Shown piece by piece: positions 51,350 to 61,228 of a DNA stretch of 64,000 nt. The position numbers and the translations under genes are program-made. The notes below the pieces were generated by a model that had not been told where the DNA came from, made no database searches, and saw nothing but the letters and a program-made list of their open reading frames with translations. Source of the DNA: Sphingobacterium detergens (GTDB taxonomy: Bacteria > Bacteroidota > Bacteroidia > Sphingobacteriales > Sphingobacteriaceae); the NCBI RefSeq assembly GCF_003610355.1, contig NZ_RAPY01000006.1, forward strand, positions 124,001 to 188,000. The letters run 5' to 3'. How positions within the stretch are numbered: position 1 is the stretch's first letter; each line of letters begins with the position of its first letter.

Positions 51350-52834
51350 ATGTCATCGCATAACGAATCAATATTAAGAGAACCATTAATGACCGGTAAA
51401 GACATCACGTATGCAAAAATTACGGATGATATCTTACTACCGGTTGAAAATAAACCAAATAAAGCATGGTGGATTGGTTTTACCGTTGCTGTATTGGGTG
51501 CTTTATTATGGGTAGTTAGCGTTAGTTATACCTTTTGGACAGGTATCGGCGCTTGGGGTCTGAATAAAACAGTAGGCTGGGCTTGGGATATCACCGACTT
51601 CGTATGGTGGGTTGGTATCGGTCACGCTGGTACGTTGATTTCAGCTGTATTATTAATTTTCCGCCAGAACTGGCGTAACTCAATCAACCGTTCCGCAGAG
51701 GCGATGACGATCTTTGCGGTAATCTGTGCGGCTACATACGTTGTAGCTCACATGGGTCGTCCTTGGTTGGCATATTGGATTTTCCCTCTTCCAAATCAAT
51801 TTGGATCACTTTGGGTAAACTTCAACTCTCCATTGGTATGGGATGCATTCGCGATCTCAACATACTTTACAGTATCCTTGGTATTCTGGTACTGTGGTTT
51901 GTTGCCGGATATCGCGACTATCCGTGACCGTGCTACTGGATTAAAACAAAAGATCTATTCTGTATTATCATTCGGTTGGAATGGTTCTGTGAAGACTTGG
52001 CAACGTTTTGAAATCGTGTCCTTGATCTTGGCAGGTATTTCAACTCCGCTAGTACTTTCTGTACACACAATCGTATCCATGGACTTTGCAACTTCGGTTA
52101 TCCCTGGATGGCACACGACGATCTTCCCTCCATATTTCGTGGCAGGTGCGATCTTCTCAGGCTTTGCGATGGTACAGACCTTATTGTTGATCTTACGTAA
52201 AGTAATGAACTTTGAGAACTACATCACAATGTTCCACATTGAGTCAATGAATATCATTATCATGACGACTGGTTCTATCGTGGGTGTGGCTTACTTAACA
52301 GAGTTGTTTATTGCAATGTACTCTCGTTCAGAATACGAAATGTATGCTTTCGAGAACCGTATGTTGGGTCCATACGCTTGGGCGTATTGGTCAATGATGA
52401 CTTGTAACGTAATTTCTCCACAGTTATTCTGGTTCAAAAAAATCCGTACAAGTATTCCGATCTCATGGATTCTATCTATTGTGGTAAATATCGGTATGTG
52501 GTTTGAGCGTTTCGTAATTATCGTGACTTCATTGCACCGTGATTACTTGCCTTCATCTTGGGCAATGTTCTACCCAACTTGGACAGACGTAGGTATCTTT
52601 GTAGGTTCAATTGGATTATTCTTTACTTTATTCTTGTTGTTCTTACGTTTCTTGCCAGGTATCGCAATTGCCGAAGTTAAATTGTTGTTGAAATCATCGT
52701 CATTACAACACAAAACTAAATTGGCTCAAGAAGGTGCATTCCCTGCAGAGCAAGTTGAGTACTTCCAAGAATCATTGGAAAAATATGATTCAGTGACAGA
52801 AGAAGAGATTAAAGAATTATCAGTTAGAAAATAA
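51350..52834 (+). CDS. actC: alternative complex III quinol-binding membrane subunit ActC (NrfD-like)
   Basis: A 494-residue integral membrane protein of the NrfD/PsrC family with about ten transmembrane helices. Early text shows WWIGFTVAVLGALLWVVSVS, then DFVWWVGIGHAGTLISAVLL, in which the His and neighbouring residues form the quinol site of ActC (family knowledge). The C-terminal region SSSLQHKTKLAQEGAFPAEQ is a soluble tail. It starts 30 bp after actB and is followed after 6 bp by actD. Along with ActF it anchors the complex. Confidence 0.95.
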   Translation: MSSHNESILREPLMTGKDITYAKITDDILLPVENKPNKAWWIGFTVAVLGALLWVVSVSYTFWTGIGAWGLNKTVGWAWDITDFVWWVGIGHAGTLISAVLLIFRQNWRNSINRSAEAMTIFAVICAATYVVAHMGRPWLAYWIFPLPNQFGSLWVNFNSPLVWDAFAISTYFTVSLVFWYCGLLPDIATIRDRATGLKQKIYSVLSFGWNGSVKTWQRFEIVSLILAGISTPLVLSVHTIVSMDFATSVIPGWHTTIFPPYFVAGAIFSGFAMVQTLLLILRKVMNFENYITMFHIESMNIIIMTTGSIVGVAYLTELFIAMYSRSEYEMYAFENRMLGPYAWAYWSMMTCNVISPQLFWFKKIRTSIPISWILSIVVNIGMWFERFVIIVTSLHRDYLPSSWAMFYPTWTDVGIFVGSIGLFFTLFLLFLRFLPGIAIAEVKLLLKSSSLQHKTKLAQEGAFPAEQVEYFQESLEKYDSVTEEEIKELSVRK

Positions 52835-52840
52835 TCAGCA

Positions 52841-53377
52841 ATGAGCAATACAAAATATATATTAGGTAGTTTTGCGGATCCGGATGACATGATGCATGGG
52901 ATCGACAAATTGCAAGCAAACAATATAAGTATTTATGACTGCTTTACTCCGATGCCTATCCACGGCATCGAAGCGAAGTTAGGTGTAAGACCTTCTCGCT
53001 TGCCTATCGCAGCATTTTGCTTTGGAGCATTAGGAACGACATTAGGTTTTAGTTTGTTGTATTATACTATGGTATACGATTGGCCGATGAATGTCGGTGG
53101 TAAACCATCATTTGCAATGCCAAACTTTGTTCCAGTAACATTTGAGGTTACGATCTTATTGTGTGCTTTGGGAATGGTTGCTACATTTTTCTTCCGTAAC
53201 CACTTGTTCCCGGGACGTACGCCTCGCGTGATGGACCTAAGAGCAACAGATGACCGTTTCATCCTTGCAGTAGATGCCAAAGAAAATGCAGACCACGCTT
53301 TGATCGATAGCTTATTGAAAGAAGCAGGTGCTGTTGAAGTTAAGTACAATGATAGAAAATATGTTAGCTATGAATAA
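52841..53377 (+). CDS. actD: alternative complex III subunit ActD (DUF3341)
   Basis: A 178-residue inner-membrane protein of the DUF3341 family, the ActD subunit. The soluble N-terminus (KYILGSFADPDDMMHGIDKL) is followed by two transmembrane helices near 60-80 and 100-120 (TFEVTILLCALGMVATFFFR), and a C-terminal soluble segment. It starts 6 bp after actC and its last codons overlap the actE start (ATG at 53370), suggesting coupled translation. Confidence 0.93.
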   Translation: MSNTKYILGSFADPDDMMHGIDKLQANNISIYDCFTPMPIHGIEAKLGVRPSRLPIAAFCFGALGTTLGFSLLYYTMVYDWPMNVGGKPSFAMPNFVPVTFEVTILLCALGMVATFFFRNHLFPGRTPRVMDLRATDDRFILAVDAKENADHALIDSLLKEAGAVEVKYNDRKYVSYE

Positions 53378-53999
53378 GAAGAATTTACTTGGAACTGTAT
53401 GCGCAGCTGTAGCATTGACAGCACTTGTTTCTTCTTGTGGTGACAAAACGACTCGTAGTACAGGTTTGGAATTTTCCCGTAACATGTACGATCCGCTTGC
53501 TTTCAATCCGGATCAACCCAATGCGAATTTTGCTGATGGAAAGACAGCACAGGCACCTCCTAAAGGTACAGATCCAATTGGTTTCACTCGTTTTGAGTAT
53601 GCCAATACATTAGAGGATTATGTACGCGCTGGTGCTGAGGTGAAAAATCCTTTGCTTGTTAATGCTGAAAACCTTGAAAAAGGTAAGGCTTTATTCACTA
53701 CATACTGTTCAGTATGTCACGGGGTAGAAGGTAAAGGGGATGGACCTCTTACGAAAGATCGTAGTGTAACTGATTCTAGAGGTACTCGTCAATTAGAGAA
53801 CTTTCCGCCGCCACCGTCTTATCACAGAACGGATAAAGCGAACTCTTCAAGAGGTGGTTTCATGGCTGACTTGACAGATGGTAAGATTTACCATACGATT
53901 TATTATGGACATAACTCCATGGGATCGCATGCATCTCAATTGTCTCCAGAAGAGAGATGGAAAGTTGTTATGTATGTTCACGAATTACAAAAGAAATAA
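53370..53999 (+). CDS. actE: alternative complex III monohaem cytochrome c ActE
   Basis: A 209-residue lipoprotein cytochrome c. The frame opens at 53328, but the ATG at 53370 gives the lipoprotein signal MNKKNLLGTVCAAVALTALV ending SSC, so it is chosen; the start overlaps the end of actD by 8 bp. Haem motif CSVCHG with GKALFTTY before it; the axial Met is expected in HNSMGSHASQL. It takes electrons from ActA and passes them to the oxidase. Being anchored by lipid, it could replace a soluble cytochrome c. Confidence 0.93.
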   Translation: MNKKNLLGTVCAAVALTALVSSCGDKTTRSTGLEFSRNMYDPLAFNPDQPNANFADGKTAQAPPKGTDPIGFTRFEYANTLEDYVRAGAEVKNPLLVNAENLEKGKALFTTYCSVCHGVEGKGDGPLTKDRSVTDSRGTRQLENFPPPPSYHRTDKANSSRGGFMADLTDGKIYHTIYYGHNSMGSHASQLSPEERWKVVMYVHELQKK

Positions 54000-54018
54000 T
54001 CTAACATCAGATATATAA

Positions 54019-55254
54019 ATGGGAACTCACAGTCATCATCACGATTATAATTTCAACGAGCGATACGAGTTTGCTGGCAAAGCTAAAATGTTCAGTATTA
54101 TCGCTGTTGTACTAGGCGTAGCTGCTGTAGCTATGGGGTTGCTCTCGGGCGATCACGTTACTGTAGAGCGTACATACGCCAACTTGTTATTGATGGGTTA
54201 TTACTTTACATGTGTGTGTGCAGCAGGAACATTCTTTGTTGCTTTGCAATATGTAACACAGTCTGCATGGTCTGCAGGTCTGGTACGTATACCTCAAGCT
54301 ATGGCGGGTGTTTTACCAATTGCATCATTGATTTTATTGGTTATTGTAGGCTTAGGTTTGACTACACATAACTTGTATCACCACTGGCATGCAGATGGTC
54401 TTACTGACCCTAATAATGCAAATTACGACCCTATTATCGCAGGTAAATCTGCTTATTTAAATGTTCCTTTCTTCTTGATCCGTCAAGTTGTATTTATGGG
54501 ACTATATAGCATTTTTGCAGTTATTTTTGCGAAACTTTCTTATAAAGAGGATTTAGAAGGCGGTTTGGCTTCTTACAAGAAATCATTCAAATTGTCTGCA
54601 ATCTTCTTGGTTATCTTCGGTTTTACTACACCAATCTGGTCTTTCGATACCATCATGTCCTTAGAGGCACACTGGTTTTCTACCATGTTTGGTTGGTACA
54701 ACTTTGCAGCAATGTGGGTAAGTGGTATCTGTTGTATCACGATCATCGTTGTTGTATTGAAGAAAGCTGGTTATATGAACTGGGTAAACGAAAATCATTT
54801 ACACGATTTGGGTAAATTGATGTTCGGTTTCTCAATCTTCTGGACTTATGTTTGGTTTGCACAATTCATGTTGATTTGGTATTCAAACATTCCTGAAGAA
54901 ACAGTTTATTTCTACAAACGTTGGGAACCTGAATACAAACCTTGGTTTTGGTTGAGTATTATCATTAACTTTGTGGCACCATTGTTACTATTAGTGGATC
55001 GCGATGCTAAACGTAAACAAAATGTTATGTTGTTCGTAGCGATTCTATTGTTGGCAGGTCACTGGCTAGATTATTATATCATGATCATGCCTGGTACTGT
55101 TGCTGAACATAGAGGATTTGGTATCATTGAAATCGGAACTGCACTTGGTTTCTTAGGTTTGTTTGTATTCTTAGTGATGAACAAATTGAGTAAACAAGCC
55201 TTGGTGCCTAAAAATCATCCTTTCTTGGATGAGAGTTTGCATCACCAAATATAG
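54019..55254 (+). CDS. actF: alternative complex III membrane subunit ActF
   Basis: A 411-residue polytopic membrane protein, the ActF subunit, related to but shorter than ActC. Ten predicted transmembrane helices, beginning FSIIAVVLGVAAVAMGLLSG. His-rich N-terminus MGTHSHHHDYNFNERYEF. The helix pair LSAIFLVIFGFTTPIWSFDT and MSLEAHWFSTMFGWYNFAAM is characteristic. It starts 20 bp after actE and overlaps a longer, rejected start of the coxB gene. It helps anchor the complex and may form the second proton path. Confidence 0.93.
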   Translation: MGTHSHHHDYNFNERYEFAGKAKMFSIIAVVLGVAAVAMGLLSGDHVTVERTYANLLLMGYYFTCVCAAGTFFVALQYVTQSAWSAGLVRIPQAMAGVLPIASLILLVIVGLGLTTHNLYHHWHADGLTDPNNANYDPIIAGKSAYLNVPFFLIRQVVFMGLYSIFAVIFAKLSYKEDLEGGLASYKKSFKLSAIFLVIFGFTTPIWSFDTIMSLEAHWFSTMFGWYNFAAMWVSGICCITIIVVVLKKAGYMNWVNENHLHDLGKLMFGFSIFWTYVWFAQFMLIWYSNIPEETVYFYKRWEPEYKPWFWLSIIINFVAPLLLLVDRDAKRKQNVMLFVAILLLAGHWLDYYIMIMPGTVAEHRGFGIIEIGTALGFLGLFVFLVMNKLSKQALVPKNHPFLDESLHHQI

Positions 55255-55297
55255 TTTCACTTTTAAAGGAAGGTTACGTAAAAACGTTATAAAAGAA

Positions 55298-56635
55298 ATG
55301 AGCTTTAAATTAAATAATAGATTCAAATCCATCTCGGGTTTTGTGCTTGCACTAGGGCTGCTTTTTGCAAATCCTATTCTTGCAAGTCAACAAGATACAG
55401 TAGCATCTGACTCTGCTAAAGTGGCGACTACAGCGGTAGCTGCCCCTGCAGCAACGGATTCGGTTGCAAAAGATACAACAGCGGCAGCAGGTACTGCTGC
55501 TGTTGCATCTGCTAGCTCTACGACAGAAGCTGGCGCTGCTGCTCCTGCTGTTGAAGAAGTGAAGCAAATAGACCCTCAGGTTTATAAAAACTTCACATAC
55601 TATGTGTTATTATTCTTGGTCATCTGTACAATAGTTGCTGTTGTCGGCAAGGTACTTTCGATCTACGAATTGACACGGAAAATGAACGGTAGATACAATC
55701 CATTTGCGAATAACACATTCCAATCGACATTGTTGTTTATCTTCTTGGTTGTTTTTCTTTACGGTGTTTACTGGTCATACGTCCATTGGGGCGCTGCATA
55801 TTGGCGTTCTGCGGTAACTGAACATGGTTTACGTATTGATAACATGTTTATCATTACAACCGCAATTACAACATTTGTATTGGTTATTACACATATCTTG
55901 TTGTTGACGTTCCCATACATATACCGTATGCGTGCCAAAAGCAAAGCCTATTATTATCCGCATAACAATACTATTGAGAAGATTTGGACAATCGTTCCTG
56001 CTGTAGTTTTGACCGTATTGGTATTGTTCGGTTTCTTTACTTGGAGATCAATTACAAATGTTCCTGAGGATCTTCAAAAATCCGCATTGCAAATTGAGGT
56101 TTTAGGTGAGCAGTTTCAATGGCAAGTACGTTACCCTGGTACGGATGGTATCATTGGTAAGCGTAATTACAAAATGACGACACCGACGAATTCTTACGGT
56201 ATTGACTTTAATGATAAAAATTCATGGGATGATATTCAAGGTTCTGAAATCTGGTTACCTGTAAATAAACCAGTTCGTTTCCATATCGTTTCAAAAGATA
56301 TTATTCACTCTTTCTTTATCCCAGATTTCCGTGTTCAGATCAATGCGGTACCGGGAATGACCAACTATTTCCAATTCACACCTACTGTAACAACAGAAGA
56401 AATGCGTGATCGTTTGGGAGACTACAACTATGATTTTGTGATGTTATGTAACAAGATCTGTGGTATGGGTCACTACAATATGCAAAAGAAAGTTGTTGTT
56501 GTAACTGAGGCACAATACAAAGAGTGGTTAGCTAAACAAAACAAATATTTTACTGAAGACCTACAAAAAGAATTCAGTGGTAAAACGGCTAACGTAAAAA
56601 AGGATAGCGTACAAGTTACAGCATCTTTGAACTAA
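55298..56635 (+). CDS. coxB: cytochrome c oxidase subunit II, CuA-type
   Basis: A 445-residue subunit II. The frame starts earlier at 55229 inside actF, but the ATG at 55298 begins MSFKLNNRFKSISGFVLALG, a good signal peptide. An Ala/Thr-rich linker (about 33-85) follows, then three hydrophobic segments. The CuA domain has IIHSFFIPDFRVQINAVPG and LCNKICGMGHYNM, which keeps the C-x3-C-x3-H-x2-M ligand set. There is no CxxCH, so no fused cytochrome c domain, unlike caa3 oxidases; ActA/ActE haems must donate directly. Extra N-terminal helix and Ala-rich stretch are typical of Bacteroidota. Confidence 0.95.
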   Translation: MSFKLNNRFKSISGFVLALGLLFANPILASQQDTVASDSAKVATTAVAAPAATDSVAKDTTAAAGTAAVASASSTTEAGAAAPAVEEVKQIDPQVYKNFTYYVLLFLVICTIVAVVGKVLSIYELTRKMNGRYNPFANNTFQSTLLFIFLVVFLYGVYWSYVHWGAAYWRSAVTEHGLRIDNMFIITTAITTFVLVITHILLLTFPYIYRMRAKSKAYYYPHNNTIEKIWTIVPAVVLTVLVLFGFFTWRSITNVPEDLQKSALQIEVLGEQFQWQVRYPGTDGIIGKRNYKMTTPTNSYGIDFNDKNSWDDIQGSEIWLPVNKPVRFHIVSKDIIHSFFIPDFRVQINAVPGMTNYFQFTPTVTTEEMRDRLGDYNYDFVMLCNKICGMGHYNMQKKVVVVTEAQYKEWLAKQNKYFTEDLQKEFSGKTANVKKDSVQVTASLN

Positions 56636-56663
56636 TTAAGAATTTTTGAATATAAAATCGAAT

Positions 56664-58535
56664 ATGTCAAGTACAGTAATATCGCATAGCGCTGAACATC
56701 ACGATTCGCACGGACATCATCACGAGGAATCATTCATCAGAAAGTATATCTTTTCTGGTGACCACAAGATGATTGCCAAGCAATTCTTGATCACTGGTAT
56801 CATCATGGCAGTTTTTGCGATGCTTTTATCAGTATTATTCCGTATCCAATTAGCATGGCCGGATAAAGATTTCCCTATATTAGAGGTATTCTTGGGCAAA
56901 TGGGCTGAAGGTGGCCGTATTAAGGCGGATTTTTTCCTTTCCTTGGTGACCATCCATGGTACTATTATGGTATTCTTCGTGTTGACAGCGGGTCTATCGG
57001 GTACATTCAGTAACTTATTAATTCCATATCAAATCGGTGCGCGCGATATGGCGTCGCCTTTTATGAATATGTTATCTTACTGGTTGTTCTTCATTGCATC
57101 AGTAATCATGATCGCTTCTTTCTTTGTAGAGAGCGGACCTGCTTCTGCTGGTTGGACAATCTATCCACCATTATCGGCTGTACCGACTGCAATCTCCGGA
57201 TCTGCAACGGGTATGACTTTATGGTTGGTCAGTATGGTTCTTTTCGTTGCTTCTCAGTTGATCGGTGGTATCAACTACGTAAGTACGATTTTGAACATGC
57301 GTACAAAAGGTATGGATCTATGGAAAATGCCTTTGACAATCTGGGCGTTTTTCTTAACTGCGATTGTGGGTATGTTGTCATTCCCGGTATTGGTATCCGC
57401 GGTGGTTCTTTTGATTTTTGACCGTGCCGCTGGTACGTCATTCTATTTGTCTGACTTGGTTGTACAAGGACAGATTTTACCTAACGAAGGTGGTTCTCCA
57501 ATTTTGTTCCAGCACTTATTCTGGTTCCTGGGTCACCCTGAGGTATATATCGTCGTTATGCCTGCATTAGGTTTGACTTCTGAGGTTATTGCTACAAACT
57601 CACGTAAACCAATTTTCGGTTACCATGCCATGGTTTACTCTTTGATCGGTATTACAGTGTTGTCATTTATCGTATGGGGGCACCATATGTTTGTGACGGG
57701 GATGAATCCGTTCTTAGGTGGTGTATTTATGATCACAACCTTGATTATTGCTGTTCCATCTGCTGTTAAGGCATTTAACTACCTAGCAACGTTATGGAAA
57801 GGTAATATCCGTTTTACACCTGCAATGATGTTTGCTATCGGTTTGGTATCTTTCTTTATCTCCGGTGGTTTGACAGGATTGTTCTTGGGTAACGCGGCAT
57901 TGGACATCAACTTGCACGATACGTATTTCGTTGTAGCCCACTTCCACTTGGTAATGGGATCTGCGTCCATCTTCGGTATGCTTTGTGGTGTTTACCACTG
58001 GTATCCTAAAATGTTTGGTCGTATGATGAACACGAAATTAGGTTATTTACACTTTTGGTTGACTTTCATCGGTGCTTACATGGTATTCTTCCCAATGCAC
58101 TTTATGGGTATTGATGGTGTGCCACGTCGTTATTATGCATTTACTGAGTTTGCTTTCATGGCAAAATGGGTTTCTGTGAATCAATTGGTTACTTGGGCTG
58201 CTATCGTTGCTGCTTTGGGACAGGTTGCATTTTTATGGAACTTCTTTTACTCGATCTTCTTCGGTAAGAAAGCACCACAAAACCCTTGGCAATCGAATAC
58301 CTTGGAATGGACTACTCCGGTAGAACATATTCATGGTAACTGGCCAGGAGAAATTCCAACAGTGCACCGTTGGCCTTACGATTACAGTAAGCCAGGTCAT
58401 GGTGAGGATTTCATTCCTCAAGATGTTCCTTTCTCTGAAACGATGAGCTCGAATTTGCCTCATGATTTTGAAGGAGATGAGGAAGCTGAGCGTATCCAAG
58501 CAGAATGGAATGCTCAAAATGGTAGAAAAGACTAA
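56664..58535 (+). CDS. coxA: cytochrome c oxidase subunit I
   Basis: A 623-residue haem-copper oxidase core of type A. The frame opens with TTG at 56646, but the ATG at 56664 is preferred. His-rich N-terminus. Motifs: HGTIMVFFVLTAGLSG with a haem a ligand, WFLGHPEVYIVVMPALGL (CuB His and cross-linked Tyr), HHMFVTGMNP (CuB histidines) and HDTYFVVAHFHLVMG with the haem a3 and haem a ligands. Twelve or more transmembrane helices. It reduces oxygen to water and pumps protons. Gap to coxB is 28 bp. Confidence 0.97.
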   Translation: MSSTVISHSAEHHDSHGHHHEESFIRKYIFSGDHKMIAKQFLITGIIMAVFAMLLSVLFRIQLAWPDKDFPILEVFLGKWAEGGRIKADFFLSLVTIHGTIMVFFVLTAGLSGTFSNLLIPYQIGARDMASPFMNMLSYWLFFIASVIMIASFFVESGPASAGWTIYPPLSAVPTAISGSATGMTLWLVSMVLFVASQLIGGINYVSTILNMRTKGMDLWKMPLTIWAFFLTAIVGMLSFPVLVSAVVLLIFDRAAGTSFYLSDLVVQGQILPNEGGSPILFQHLFWFLGHPEVYIVVMPALGLTSEVIATNSRKPIFGYHAMVYSLIGITVLSFIVWGHHMFVTGMNPFLGGVFMITTLIIAVPSAVKAFNYLATLWKGNIRFTPAMMFAIGLVSFFISGGLTGLFLGNAALDINLHDTYFVVAHFHLVMGSASIFGMLCGVYHWYPKMFGRMMNTKLGYLHFWLTFIGAYMVFFPMHFMGIDGVPRRYYAFTEFAFMAKWVSVNQLVTWAAIVAALGQVAFLWNFFYSIFFGKKAPQNPWQSNTLEWTTPVEHIHGNWPGEIPTVHRWPYDYSKPGHGEDFIPQDVPFSETMSSNLPHDFEGDEEAERIQAEWNAQNGRKD

Positions 58536-58548
58536 TAAGATTTAGTAG

Positions 58549-58580
58549 AATAGAGTAGGGCTTGTACCTACTCTATTTTA
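58549..58580 (+). terminator. hairpin between coxA and ctaA
   Basis: Arms AATAGAGTAGG (58549-58559) and CCTACTCTATT (58567-58577) with a 7-nt loop and a TTTTA tail. It could attenuate transcription between the oxidase genes and the haem A genes. Confidence 0.7.
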
Positions 58581-58615
58581 TACAAGTTTGTATTTTAAGA
58601 GGTAGGGGTAGTATT

Positions 58616-59659
58616 ATGTTTCCAGCTGCTGAAAAGCGATTTATAAAGACCAATTTTATTACGATTATCGTACTGTTTATGGTCATTATTGCTGGGGGTG
58701 TTGTGCGGAGTACAGGTTCAGGCATGGGATGTCCAGATTGGCCTAAATGTTTTAACCGCATTATTCCACCCACAGATATTTCCCAATTACCCCAAGGATA
58801 CGAACAACATTATATTGAAGGGAGAGCAAAGAAGAATGAACGTTTCGCCAAGATTGTCGAATTTTTTGGTGATAAGGAAATGGCTTACAAGCTTCGTACC
58901 GACAAAAGTATTTTGCAACATGAGGAATTTAATGTTGCGAAGACTTGGACGGAGTATATCAATCGTTTGGTGGGAGTTATTTCTGGATTCTGTTTATTGT
59001 TTACCGCAATTTATTCCTTCACGTATATAAAATCAAAAAGTTCGATCGTTGTTTGGTCAGTGGTTAATCTTTTTGTTGTGGTCATTCAGGCCTGGTTAGG
59101 TTCGATCGTGGTATCAACCAATTTGATGCCCTGGATCATCACCGTACATATGCTCTTGGCGCTTGTAATTGTTTGTATCAGTATATATACATACTTTAAA
59201 GCGGTTACACTACGTGACAAGACCATATTGGTTAATCGTTCTTTAAGCGTATTAAAAGGTCTTGCGTTGATCTCCATTTTGTTGATGTTAACGCAGGTGA
59301 TCGTCGGAACGGGAGTTCGGGAGGAAGTTGATCTATTGACTGGCTCCAACATTGCCCGCGCCGATTTTATAACAGCTATTGGCCAACAATTCGAAGTACA
59401 TCGATGGTTGGCATATTGTTCTTTGATTTTAGTTATTGTATTATTCTTTTTGGTCCGCACAAGTTTCAATACGGGATCTAAGCAGTTTAAATTTGCTTTA
59501 ATCGCGTTGATCCTCGTGGGTATCCAAATGCTATCAGGAATTATCTTAGCTCGATTTGCAATACCTGCATTTGCGCAGACAACGCATCTGGTTGTTGGGA
59601 CACTTTTATTTGGTGCTCAATTTTATCTGTTGTTGCTGTTAAATAAGCAAAGGCATTAA
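58616..59659 (+). CDS. ctaA: haem A synthase (COX15/CtaA)
   Basis: A 347-residue inner-membrane protein that oxidises haem O to haem A. The frame opens at TTG 58562, but that codon lies in the loop of the hairpin 58549-58580, so the ATG at 58616 is preferred. Eight helices; the first is ITIIVLFMVIIAGGVVRSTG, followed by the Cys pair CPDWPKC, which is the conserved disulphide loop. The His-containing segments TEYINRLVGVISG and the later HMLLALVIVCISI and EVHRWLAYCSLILV give haem ligands. A long loop after the Cys pair is usual in Bacteroidota. Confidence 0.93.
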   Translation: MFPAAEKRFIKTNFITIIVLFMVIIAGGVVRSTGSGMGCPDWPKCFNRIIPPTDISQLPQGYEQHYIEGRAKKNERFAKIVEFFGDKEMAYKLRTDKSILQHEEFNVAKTWTEYINRLVGVISGFCLLFTAIYSFTYIKSKSSIVVWSVVNLFVVVIQAWLGSIVVSTNLMPWIITVHMLLALVIVCISIYTYFKAVTLRDKTILVNRSLSVLKGLALISILLMLTQVIVGTGVREEVDLLTGSNIARADFITAIGQQFEVHRWLAYCSLILVIVLFFLVRTSFNTGSKQFKFALIALILVGIQMLSGIILARFAIPAFAQTTHLVVGTLLFGAQFYLLLLLNKQRH

Positions 59660-59732
59660 TTTTGAAATTCGAGATGTTTATGTTAAAAACTATGTGTTTG
59701 AATACACTGGTAGTAGGAGGTCTCTTTTAATT

Positions 59733-60638
59733 ATGAAAGAATTTATTTCAGATTTTAAAAAGCTAGTTAAGTTAAGACTTACGTTGACGGTGGTATTCTC
59801 CGCGTCAATTGCTTTTCTGATAGGATCAAAACAACAGGGTGAAATTTTCTGGGTCAATTGGTTGTTGTTGACTGTGGGTGGTTTTCTGGTAACAGGTTCT
59901 GCCAATGGTTTTAATGAAATCATCGAAAAAGATCTAGATAAGTTGATGAAACGTACAGAGGATAGACCGCTACCTTCTGGTCGGATGACAACAGGTCAAG
60001 CTTTGGTAATGAGTGTCTTTATGGGCATCTTGGGTACCTTGGTATTGGTTCGCCTAAATTTTGTCGCTGGCCTACTGTCGGTTTTTTGTATCTTACTTTA
60101 TGCATTCATCTATACACCTTTAAAAAGAAAATCACCAATAGCCGTGTTTGTAGGTGCATTCCCGGGCGCATTTCCACCATTAATTGGTTATTATGCTGCC
60201 TTTTCACAGGATGATCTGGCCTATTACAGTGGACACAACGAAGCCGCAATTATTATTATTCCCTTCGTTTTGTTCGCGATTCAGTTTTTATGGCAATTTC
60301 CGCATTTCTGGGCAATCGCTTGGGTTGTGGATGATGACTATAAATTGGCTGGTTTTAGGTTGTTACCAACTACAAAACGTGATAAGATATCGGCCTTTAT
60401 GGTATTCATTACCGGATTGTTAATGATTCCTGCTGGATTTATACCTTATTATTTTGGCTTTGGTGGAATTTGGTTTACGATAGTGTCGGTCATTGGTGGA
60501 TTGATGTTTGGTTATTATGGCTATTTGCTTTTTAAGAATTGTGATATTCCTTCAGCAAAGAAAGTTATGTTTACATCGTTCATTTATTTGCCTGTTACAC
60601 AACTCGTATTATTGCTTAACTTTATTCCTTTGAAATAA
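59733..60638 (+). CDS. ctaB: protohaem IX farnesyltransferase (haem O synthase)
   Basis: A 301-residue membrane prenyltransferase that makes haem O from haem B and farnesyl diphosphate. The frame opens at GTG 59694, but the ATG at 59733 follows an AGGAGG and gives the usual N-terminus MKEFISDFKKLVKLRLTLTV. The active-site region is ANGFNEIIEKDLDKLMKRTE followed by DRPLPSGRM, with the expected Asp-rich diphosphate-binding motif. About nine helices. The stop codon overlaps the next ATG by one base (TAATG), so translation is coupled to the subunit III gene. Confidence 0.95.
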   Translation: MKEFISDFKKLVKLRLTLTVVFSASIAFLIGSKQQGEIFWVNWLLLTVGGFLVTGSANGFNEIIEKDLDKLMKRTEDRPLPSGRMTTGQALVMSVFMGILGTLVLVRLNFVAGLLSVFCILLYAFIYTPLKRKSPIAVFVGAFPGAFPPLIGYYAAFSQDDLAYYSGHNEAAIIIIPFVLFAIQFLWQFPHFWAIAWVVDDDYKLAGFRLLPTTKRDKISAFMVFITGLLMIPAGFIPYYFGFGGIWFTIVSVIGGLMFGYYGYLLFKNCDIPSAKKVMFTSFIYLPVTQLVLLLNFIPLK

Positions 60639-61219
60639 TGTTAGATATACAAGCACAGACTGACGAGAAGTTAGTACAGAGAAAAGCTCAGAAATTCAAC
60701 CTTTGGTTGGGTATGTTGGGCATGTTCATGATGTTTGCTGCGTTATCCAGTGGTTTCATTGTATATACAGCGAGTGGCGTGGACAAAGGGATCAAGACTT
60801 TATTACCAAATGCACTATTGTATAGTACGATTGTGATTGCAGTAAGTAGTCTTACGATGTTTTTAGCACATAAAGCGGCTAAAAATGGTGATTCTTCCAA
60901 ACAAAAGGCATTTTTGATAGTCACTTTTGTTTTGGGCATCGTGTTTTTTGCGTTACAGGTACATGCTTGGAACGTATTAATCGAAAGAGGTGTTTATTTT
61001 GTGAATAACAATGCATCTCAGTCGTTTATTTACGTTTTTATTTGGATGCACTTGGCACATATTATTGCGGGTTTGATCGTTTTGATTGGCGCGATTATAG
61101 GGGTTAACAAACTTCCTAAGGACGGCAATCTTTTCCGCATGGATCTTGCCAGTATTTTTTGGCATTTTCTCGATCTTTTATGGATTTATATATATGTTTT
61201 CTTACTTTTGAATCAATAA
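60638..61219 (+). CDS. cytochrome c oxidase subunit III-like protein, first copy
   Basis: A 193-residue membrane protein of the subunit III family with five helices: LWLGMLGMFMMFAALSSGFI, then ALLYSTIVIAVSSLTMFLAH, and later a His-bearing WMHLAHIIAGLIVLIGAIIG and FWHFLDLLWIYIYVFLLLNQ. It starts at a TAATG overlap with ctaB. It is shorter than the second copy at 61229, and two adjacent subunit III-like genes are a known arrangement in Bacteroidota. Division of labour between the two is unknown. Confidence 0.9.
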   Translation: MLDIQAQTDEKLVQRKAQKFNLWLGMLGMFMMFAALSSGFIVYTASGVDKGIKTLLPNALLYSTIVIAVSSLTMFLAHKAAKNGDSSKQKAFLIVTFVLGIVFFALQVHAWNVLIERGVYFVNNNASQSFIYVFIWMHLAHIIAGLIVLIGAIIGVNKLPKDGNLFRMDLASIFWHFLDLLWIYIYVFLLLNQ

Positions 61220-61228
61220 TAGTAAACA

